Part shown: piece after piece, positions 58,197 through 64,000 of the stretch
How the letters are laid out: every line of letters starts with the position of its first letter
Numbering within the stretch: position 1 is the first letter of the stretch
NCBI RefSeq assembly: GCF_000332515.2
Contig: NZ_AOGZ02000008.1
Location: 310,001 to 374,000 of the forward strand
DNA: 64,000 nt
DNA from: Leptospira wolbachii serovar Codice str. CDC
GTDB taxonomy: Bacteria; Spirochaetota; Leptospiria; Leptospirales; Leptospiraceae
Reading direction: 5' to 3'
Translations under genes and position numbers: made by a program
Notes under the pieces: model-generated
What the model saw: only the letters and a program-made list of their open reading frames with translations
Databases searched by the model: none
What the model was told of the DNA's origin: nothing

Positions 58197-59621
58197 ATGA
58201 AATTTACATCCCTTAGTTTTCTTTGTTTTTTCCTTGTCGTATATTGTTTGCACTGGGTGTTTCGCGGCAAATACCGATTGGGTTTTTTGTTTTTGGCGTC
58301 GTTTGGATTTTATGCGGCTTGGTCCATTCCTTTTGCTTTCCATTTTCTAAGTATTGTTTTATTGAATCATCTTTTCAATAAACAAATCCTAAAAAATAGA
58401 TCCAGCTTTTGGTATCCGGTTTCTCTTTTCGTAAATTTTGGAAATCTTTTTCTCTTTAAATATTTTTACTTTTTATGGGACACAATCTTCCAATTAACGG
58501 GTAGTATTTGGTTTGCACCGGAATCCATCCAAAGTTTTTTACATTCGCAATTTGGGGCTGATTCGATTACTCTTCCCCTTGCCATTAGTTTTTATACGTT
58601 TCAGATGGTGGCTTATACCATTGATATCAAACGAGGTAATGCAGAAGAAAATCCGAACTTTTTACAGTTTGCACTATTTATCTTTTTTTTCCCGCAGTTG
58701 GTTGCAGGTCCCATTGTCCGTCACGGAGAATTCTTCTATCAATTGGAAGTTTGGAATGCAAAGAAGGAGCAACTCTTTGAAGGATATTACTTAGTTTTTC
58801 TGGGTCTTTTTAAGAAGGTGGTTCTGGCCGATAACTTATCTCCGATCATCGAACCAATTTTTCAAAATCCAGAGCAATATGATGGGTTTACCAATTTTAT
58901 TGCCATGTTTGGATATTCGGCAAGAGTATACTGCGATTTTAGCGGTTATACTGATCTTGCCCGCGGATTAGGAAAGTTACTTGGTATCAATCTTCCTGAA
59001 AATTTTCATGCCCCATTTCTATCCGCTTCGGTTAGAGAACTTTGGACTCGTTGGCACATGACACTTGCCACTTGGATTAAGGATTACATTTACTTTCCGT
59101 TAGGTGGATCAAGAGTTTCCGAATACCGTGGTTATATTAATCTAGTTGTAACCTTTACTTTGGCAGGTTTTTGGCATGGTGCTAATTTTACTTTTATCAT
59201 CTGGGGATTTCTTCACGGGTTGATGCTGAGTATTGAAAGAAAATTTGAGCTGATTCGAAAACCCGATAGAACAGTCAAAACATCCAAGTGGAAAAAGTTT
59301 TTCGGTATTGTCTATGCCTTCGGGTTTTTTACATTTACCATCGCTTTTTTCAATGGACCGACAGTTCATAACTCGTTAGTCATGTTGGCAAAAGCATTTA
59401 CCGGAGGGGCCGGAATAAGAACGAATAAATTGGAACTTATTGTTTATACTTTAATCCTTACATTTATTCTTAACTATTTACAAACAAAACCGAGTTTTCC
59501 AAGAGAAAACTGGTCTACAAAAACTTCACTTGGGTTTCTTTTACTGTTTTCGTTAGTGATTACCATTTTGTTAGGTTATCTTGCTCCGGGAGGAACGGAA
59601 TTTATATATTTCCAATTTTAA
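58197..59621 (+). CDS. MBOAT family O-acyltransferase (AlgI-like)
   Basis: A 474-residue multi-pass protein of the membrane-bound O-acyltransferase family. The signatures are SVRELWTRWHMTLATWIKDY (about 280-299), YFPLGGSRVSEYRG (about 301), and the catalytic His in AGFWHGANFTFIIWGFLHG (about 323-341), all like AlgI. AlgI moves acetyl groups from acetyl-CoA across the membrane for polysaccharide acetylation. The next gene, one base on, encodes a DUF1574/SGNH-like protein that would be the extracytoplasmic acceptor enzyme. The target (O-antigen or another polysaccharide) is unknown. Confidence 0.9.
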   Translation: MKFTSLSFLCFFLVVYCLHWVFRGKYRLGFLFLASFGFYAAWSIPFAFHFLSIVLLNHLFNKQILKNRSSFWYPVSLFVNFGNLFLFKYFYFLWDTIFQLTGSIWFAPESIQSFLHSQFGADSITLPLAISFYTFQMVAYTIDIKRGNAEENPNFLQFALFIFFFPQLVAGPIVRHGEFFYQLEVWNAKKEQLFEGYYLVFLGLFKKVVLADNLSPIIEPIFQNPEQYDGFTNFIAMFGYSARVYCDFSGYTDLARGLGKLLGINLPENFHAPFLSASVRELWTRWHMTLATWIKDYIYFPLGGSRVSEYRGYINLVVTFTLAGFWHGANFTFIIWGFLHGLMLSIERKFELIRKPDRTVKTSKWKKFFGIVYAFGFFTFTIAFFNGPTVHNSLVMLAKAFTGGAGIRTNKLELIVYTLILTFILNYLQTKPSFPRENWSTKTSLGFLLLFSLVITILLGYLAPGGTEFIYFQF

Positions 59622-59622
59622 T

Positions 59623-60759
59623 ATGAATTTTAAACTTAAATTTCCTGTAGTATTCTATCCTATTCTTTTGGCTTTTAGTCTTTTCCTTTTAGACAAAATC
59701 TTTTTTTTGCCAGTTGTTGTTGAGAACACATACAGTTGGAAGAAAATTGAAAGAAAATTTTATGAATTAAAAGAAGATCTTTTCGAGGTGATGCTTGAAG
59801 AGAGACGGAAAAACCCATCCAAACAAATTGGTTTGATTTTGGGGAGTTCTCGTTCAGGTGAATTTGATTCTAAAATGTTAGAATCCTTTTTTCCAAATAC
59901 AAACTCGTTTAATTTTGCAGCTCCTTTTGGACCACCCAGTTTTCAGGCGTATTGGCTTGAAAGAAGTATTCAGGCTAAACTTCCACTTAGATATGTACTC
60001 ATTGAGGTAGATCCACTTTTGTTTTCCCAATCGGCAATCGAATATTCATTAAACGGATCCTACGATAATGAATATGTTTTGAAACAAATTGACTTCTACC
60101 GGATGAAAACTAAAAATCCATGGCTTGCGGAAGCTAAAGGTTTCTCTATGGATGAAGTTGAGGTGTATTTCTTAAAAAAATTATTTGCTTTGTACAAATA
60201 CCCACTGGATCCCACTGCGATCAAAGCCAATAATAAAGAAATTGAAGTTGGTTTCTTCCCAGGAATGTCTGTTGGAATTACAGGGAAAGACCACAAACGA
60301 AACTACATTGATAAAATCAAATTAGTAAACCGAGTCAAATTTGGTGCGCTTCCGAATGAAATTAAATTTGCGAATATGGATGTCTTTTTAGAAAGAGATG
60401 CAGAAGCCATGTACAACCAATACCTTCGGGGAACAAAACTCGCACCGACACAAATCTATTTCTTCAAAAAAATGTTAGATTTACTGAAAGGAACAGGAAT
60501 TCCCGTGATCATCTATTTCCCTGCAGTATCCGATGCGTTACGTAGACGAATGAGTACAGACGGGCTTCTCGAAGGATTCAATGGGGAAATAAGAAAAGCT
60601 GTTGCCCATGCTTCGCAAGTTCCTAATTCAAAATTCACGGTAGTAGATCCTAATAGTGATCCAAGGTGGGTTTGTAAAGATTTTGTGGACTCTCTGCACT
60701 TAAGTGGTGCCTGTTTCCCGAATCTTTTACCGATTCTATTTCCCAAGGAAATTCGTTAG
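59623..60759 (+). CDS. DUF1574 family, SGNH-like membrane-anchored protein
   Basis: A 378-residue protein with one N-terminal helix (about 10-29). LGSSRSGEFDS (about 71-81) resembles the SGNH Ser nucleophile block and DSLHLSGACF (about 354-363) its D-x-x-H catalytic pair, so an acylhydrolase/acyltransferase fold like AlgJ/AlgX is inferred. DUF1574 is a family I recall from Leptospira. The start is ATG 59623, after the MBOAT stop at 59621; the open frame upstream is overlap with MBOAT. Presumed partner of the MBOAT protein. Convergent overlap of four bases with the J-domain gene. Confidence 0.75.
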   Translation: MNFKLKFPVVFYPILLAFSLFLLDKIFFLPVVVENTYSWKKIERKFYELKEDLFEVMLEERRKNPSKQIGLILGSSRSGEFDSKMLESFFPNTNSFNFAAPFGPPSFQAYWLERSIQAKLPLRYVLIEVDPLLFSQSAIEYSLNGSYDNEYVLKQIDFYRMKTKNPWLAEAKGFSMDEVEVYFLKKLFALYKYPLDPTAIKANNKEIEVGFFPGMSVGITGKDHKRNYIDKIKLVNRVKFGALPNEIKFANMDVFLERDAEAMYNQYLRGTKLAPTQIYFFKKMLDLLKGTGIPVIIYFPAVSDALRRRMSTDGLLEGFNGEIRKAVAHASQVPNSKFTVVDPNSDPRWVCKDFVDSLHLSGACFPNLLPILFPKEIR

Positions 60760-61355
60760 TTCCTTTTTTCCTTCCGTTTTTTTAATTCTTTTTTTAGAAA
60801 GCGGAAGCGAAAAAAAACATAACCAATAGCACTAAGGAGAAGAAAAATTCCAGACCCCCATCCAGAAACCATTTCAAACCAGACATGATCCTTTTCTATA
60901 TTTTCATTCCAAAGAGAATGTAGGAGGACAAATCCCGAATACAAAAGTAGATTCAGAACCATATAAATTGTTGTTTTTTTAAGAATCCAGAGGGTATCTC
61001 CCATCTCCTCGCGGAACTGTGTAAAATCACTTAGGATTTCTTGGTAGGTTTTCTGGTGGCTTAATCGATAAATGTCATAGGCCTCTTCGATCTCTGGATC
61101 TTTTGCCTTTCCATCCAATAAGACAAATTCGAAGTCTAGTTGGCGGTCGTATTCCTTTCTCTTTTTGGGATCACTCAGAGTTAAGTAGGCACGGGTTAGT
61201 TCTAGAATTTTGTCCTTCGCCTCTGAGATACCAGCACCTTCCAAACGTTCCCAAAACTCTAATTCCTTCAAATAAATGGCTTCGATTGTTTCCGATGTGG
61301 ATTCCTTCGTTACCCCCAGGATTCCGTAAAATGTCTCCCTTTTTACCCCTGCCAT
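60756..61355 (-). CDS. membrane J-domain-like protein lacking HPD
   Basis: A 199-residue protein. Residues 8-75 have the J-domain outline: [41 protein letters not shown]. The HPD tripeptide that drives DnaK is missing: where HPDKN is expected the sequence reads WERLEG. Two hydrophobic helices (about 130-150 and 162-182) anchor it, followed by a basic Lys/Arg tail. It may be a non-catalytic scaffold related to J proteins. It is convergent with the DUF1574 gene (four-base overlap) and diverges from miaB. Confidence 0.8.
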   Translation of the reverse strand: MAGVKRETFYGILGVTKESTSETIEAIYLKELEFWERLEGAGISEAKDKILELTRAYLTLSDPKKRKEYDRQLDFEFVLLDGKAKDPEIEEAYDIYRLSHQKTYQEILSDFTQFREEMGDTLWILKKTTIYMVLNLLLYSGFVLLHSLWNENIEKDHVWFEMVSGWGSGIFLLLSAIGYVFFRFRFLKKELKKRKEKRN

Positions 61356-61400
61356 ATACTCCTTTTAGTTCCCTTCTTCTTTGCTTTACAAGGAAATTTT

Positions 61401-62795
61401 ATGGAAAAACATATCATTATGAACCCATCCTTGACTGAAATCCCAACCACAGAGAGTCCCGTCCAACTCGGAAAGGTTTACGTGGAGACCTATGGATGCC
61501 AAATGAATGAATATGATTCTGGGATCGTCAAGGAACTCTTCCGGAAAGAGAATTATGAAGCTGCCGAGTCGGTTGAAGACAGTGATATTATTTTTCTCAA
61601 TACCTGTGCGGTAAGAGAAAATGCCCATGCGAAGATCTACGGTAGATTACAGTCGCTTGGTTATTTAAAGAAAAAAAATCCAAACCTAGTCATTGGGGTC
61701 CTTGGATGTATGGCACAAAATTTAGGGGAAGATTTGTTCCATCAAGAACTCCCACTAGACCTCATTGTTGGACCTGACAATTACAGAACGTTACCAGAAC
61801 TCATTCAAAAGATTCGAGGAGGGGAACGAGATGTCCAACTAACGCGCTTATCTCGAACTGAAACTTATGATGAATTAGAACCGAAAGTGGTAAATGGAAT
61901 TCAAGCCTTTGTCACCATCATGAGGGGTTGTAATAATTTTTGTACTTTTTGTGTCGTACCTTATACTAGAGGTCGGGAGAGAAGTCGGGAGCCTGGTTCT
62001 ATTGTCGCTGAAATTCTTCAATTAGAAGAAATGGGTGTAAAACAAGTTACTCTCCTTGGTCAAAATGTAAATAGTTATTCATTTGAAAATACAGACTTTT
62101 GTTCTTTGGTCGAAAAGATTCTTGCAGAAACGTCTATTGAGAGAGTTCGCTTTACGAGCCCTCATCCAAAAGATTTTCCAGACCACCTAATATCTCTAAT
62201 GGCGAAAGAGGATCGTTTTTCTTCTCAGATCCACATGCCGCTGCAAGCAGGAAGTTCCAAAGTACTTCGAGATATGAAACGTAGTTATACCAAAGAAGAG
62301 TATTTGGATTTAGTGGCAAGTATCCAAAATCGGATTCCGGATATTGGAATCACCTCTGATATCATTGTTGGTTTTCCTGGAGAAACAGAAGAAGAGTTTC
62401 AAGAAACTTTGGAAGTTGTAAAAAAAGTAAAATTTGACATGTCTTATATGTTCAAATATTCGGAACGAGAAGGGACAATCGCAAAACGAAAGTTTATTGA
62501 TGATGTCCCGGAAGAAACCAAAAGCAAACGACTCATTGAACTTGTTGAGCTTCAAACTAAGATTTCCCACGAAAAAAATCAGACTAAAATTGGGAAAGAG
62601 TTTTCAGTCCTTATTGAAAACACATCCAAAAAATCAAAACTTGAGTTATGCGGTCGTTCTCATTGCGGAAGAATGATTGTATTTCCTATCCCAGAAGGTT
62701 TGTCTAAGGATCCATCTGATTGGATTGGAAAAACCGTAAATGTAGTTGTTGAGTCGGCTACCAGTGCGACTTTGAAGGGAAAACTCATTGGCTAA
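61401..62795 (+). CDS. miaB: tRNA-2-methylthio-N6-isopentenyladenosine synthase
   Basis: A 464-residue radical SAM enzyme adding a methylthio group to i6A37 of tRNA. The N-terminal cluster cysteines are in [20 protein letters not shown] and VLGCMAQN; the radical SAM CxxxCxxC is CNNFCTFC (about 176-183) followed by [11 protein letters not shown]. The C-terminal TRAM domain (about 395-460) binds RNA. ATG 61401 is used; a second Met at residue 7 is also possible. It diverges from the J-domain-like gene by 45 bases, and the next gene overlaps its end. Confidence 0.95.
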   Translation: MEKHIIMNPSLTEIPTTESPVQLGKVYVETYGCQMNEYDSGIVKELFRKENYEAAESVEDSDIIFLNTCAVRENAHAKIYGRLQSLGYLKKKNPNLVIGVLGCMAQNLGEDLFHQELPLDLIVGPDNYRTLPELIQKIRGGERDVQLTRLSRTETYDELEPKVVNGIQAFVTIMRGCNNFCTFCVVPYTRGRERSREPGSIVAEILQLEEMGVKQVTLLGQNVNSYSFENTDFCSLVEKILAETSIERVRFTSPHPKDFPDHLISLMAKEDRFSSQIHMPLQAGSSKVLRDMKRSYTKEEYLDLVASIQNRIPDIGITSDIIVGFPGETEEEFQETLEVVKKVKFDMSYMFKYSEREGTIAKRKFIDDVPEETKSKRLIELVELQTKISHEKNQTKIGKEFSVLIENTSKKSKLELCGRSHCGRMIVFPIPEGLSKDPSDWIGKTVNVVVESATSATLKGKLIG

Positions 62796-64000
62796 ACCGG
62801 TCGATTTACGAACGGTCAGAGTCTTCTCAAAAGATGACTTACCACCAGGATTTATGGTGGATACGGATCGTTTGGGTAAGTGGAAACGATTTAAACCTTC
62901 CATTCTTAGAATATATATATTAAAAGAAATTCTAAGTCCCTTTCTTGTTGCCCTTTCTTTTTTTACAATGATTTACATGGCTGTTGCCATTCAAAAGATG
63001 ATTGGTCTATTCGTTGGTAAGGGCGTTGATTTCTTTCGTTTGCTCGACTACATGGGTTATGTATTTGGAAATACCTTGCCAATGACAATCCCTATGGCTT
63101 GCCTTATGTCTGGGATTATGGCTGCCGGTCGTTTGTCTGGTGATTCTGAGATTACTGCAATGCGGGCATCTGGAGTCTCTTTTCCTTATATTTATTCCAA
63201 TTTCCTTGTTTTTGGGTTCCTAATGACTCTTATTGTAGGGTATTTGAATTTTTATTTAGGACCAGAAAACACCCGTAAGATGAAGGACTTTGATAATTGG
63301 ATTGCAACCTATAACCCTTTACTCGCAATCCAGCCAGGTCAGTTCTCCGGTGATAAAACTCAGGATTTTTTCTCTGAAAAGGGAAGGACAATGTATTCCG
63401 GCGGTATTGATGCGGACGGAAATTTAAGTAATGTGCAAATTCGAGAATGGTCTATATCTGCAGATGGAAATGACTTTATCATGGTGAATAATCTAGCAGT
63501 CCCTATGGGTGGGTCTCGTATGTTACAAATCATCAATGCCAAAGAAGGTCTGTTAGTTGAAAAAAAGAATCTAGCAGGGGAATATGAGAAATCGGTTAGA
63601 TTACGCAAAGGTTATGTAATCGAATGGGATCCTGAAACTAATGCAATAGGTATCACCAATTTTATGGACGGCGAGATGGACTATAACACTCCGGCCAAAA
63701 AAGATACAAAAACAATGAGTATCAATGTAAAACCAGATACATTCTCTTTGCCTATGTTATTTGAAATTCGTAATGCAATCGAATCGGAAGGACTCGAAAA
63801 TATTCCAGGTTTAGAAATATTGAAAGAGTACGGACTTTCCATTAAAGGAGTGGGAGGTTTAAAACAAATGGTAGAACAGTTTAAATATGAGCTACTTATG
63901 GGTGCAAGTAGTGGGAACCAAGAGGATATGGCTCAAAAATTTGCGCTTTTTACTCAGCTCTCCGAACTTCTAAACGAATCGAAAAAAACGCTTACTGGAT
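62788..64000 (+). CDS. LptF/LptG family permease (partial, C-terminus outside window)
   Basis: At least 404 residues of an LptF/YjgP-YjgQ type permease, the inner-membrane part of the LPS export ABC system. After a polar N-terminal lead the sequence has [33 protein letters not shown] and [20 protein letters not shown] (broken here), then [16 protein letters not shown] (about 108-123), which is diagnostic. A periplasmic domain begins at about residue 170. The start is most likely TTG at 62788, with GAAGGGA upstream, overlapping miaB by eight bases; ATG 62854 is an alternative. No stop is seen before the window end, so the gene continues. Confidence 0.85.
   Translation, partial: MAKPVDLRTVRVFSKDDLPPGFMVDTDRLGKWKRFKPSILRIYILKEILSPFLVALSFFTMIYMAVAIQKMIGLFVGKGVDFFRLLDYMGYVFGNTLPMTIPMACLMSGIMAAGRLSGDSEITAMRASGVSFPYIYSNFLVFGFLMTLIVGYLNFYLGPENTRKMKDFDNWIATYNPLLAIQPGQFSGDKTQDFFSEKGRTMYSGGIDADGNLSNVQIREWSISADGNDFIMVNNLAVPMGGSRMLQIINAKEGLLVEKKNLAGEYEKSVRLRKGYVIEWDPETNAIGITNFMDGEMDYNTPAKKDTKTMSINVKPDTFSLPMLFEIRNAIESEGLENIPGLEILKEYGLSIKGVGGLKQMVEQFKYELLMGASSGNQEDMAQKFALFTQLSELLNESKKTLTG

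Noticed and set aside
59581..59622. Extended N-terminus of the DUF1574 protein
   Set aside because: It lies within the MBOAT coding region; ATG 59623 leads directly into the membrane helix.

Overview
The window is a gene-dense chromosomal segment of a spirochaete, almost certainly the genus Leptospira (saprophyte-like). The evidence is the Gram-negative outer-membrane gene set (lpxC, Mla/Mce genes, an LptF/G-type permease), lipoproteins with spirochaete-type signal peptides, FecR-domain and PP2C-type (SpoIIE-like) phosphatase signalling genes, and a DUF1574 protein, a family I know mainly from Leptospira. Moderate-to-low GC, TTG/GTG starts and many ATGA junctions fit this. I see no insertion sequence, prophage, CRISPR array, tRNA or rRNA, and no gene-free stretch longer than 300 bases. 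The segment looks like core chromosome rather than an island.

Layout. 1-4709 (minus): a candidate beta-rich outer-membrane protein, mlaE, mlaF, mlaD and, after a 177-base gap, lpxC (cut by the window edge). 4757-5806: ddl. 5775-10285 (minus): a lipoprotein, an AI-2E family protein, xseA, xseB and a sodium:solute symporter. 10376-17978 (plus): DedA protein, a large PP2C phosphatase, a FemAB-like acyltransferase coupled to clpS-clpA. 18057-20160: a RidA/membrane-protein pair diverging from two small heat-shock genes under a tandem CIRCE-like operator. 20182-24175 (minus): polytopic membrane protein, leuA, hisC. 24222-28785: VOC-like protein, GDPD and YhhQ transporter, then GH18 protein and tsaC. 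28802-33368: divergent sppA and uvrA. 33375-37077: acyl-CoA-dehydrogenase-like protein, then a minus-strand operon of a coiled-coil lipoprotein, an OmpA-domain protein and a CDF metal transporter.

37143-47195: mgtE, two lipoproteins, xth, and an operon of a class III nucleotidyl cyclase, a FecR/Fn3-repeat protein and an Fn3/DUF5683-like membrane protein. 47239-54429 (plus): hisD, panC, mfd, a lipoprotein and uppP. 54404-56959 (minus): a second PP2C phosphatase, paralogous to the first. 56990-64000: an rRNA methyltransferase, an MBOAT acyltransferase with a DUF1574/SGNH-like partner, an HPD-less J-domain protein, miaB and the start of an LptF/G permease.

The main themes are envelope biogenesis (lipid A, peptidoglycan precursors, lipid transport, polysaccharide O-acylation), envelope-linked signalling (two phosphatases, one cyclase, FecR) and protein quality control (ClpS/ClpA, Hsp20, SppA). 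The strongest candidates for undescribed biology are the acyltransferase-clpS-clpA unit, the outer-membrane candidate fused by overlap to the Mce transporter, and the cyclase-FecR-Fn3 operon. All functional assignments are by reading motifs; no database search was run.
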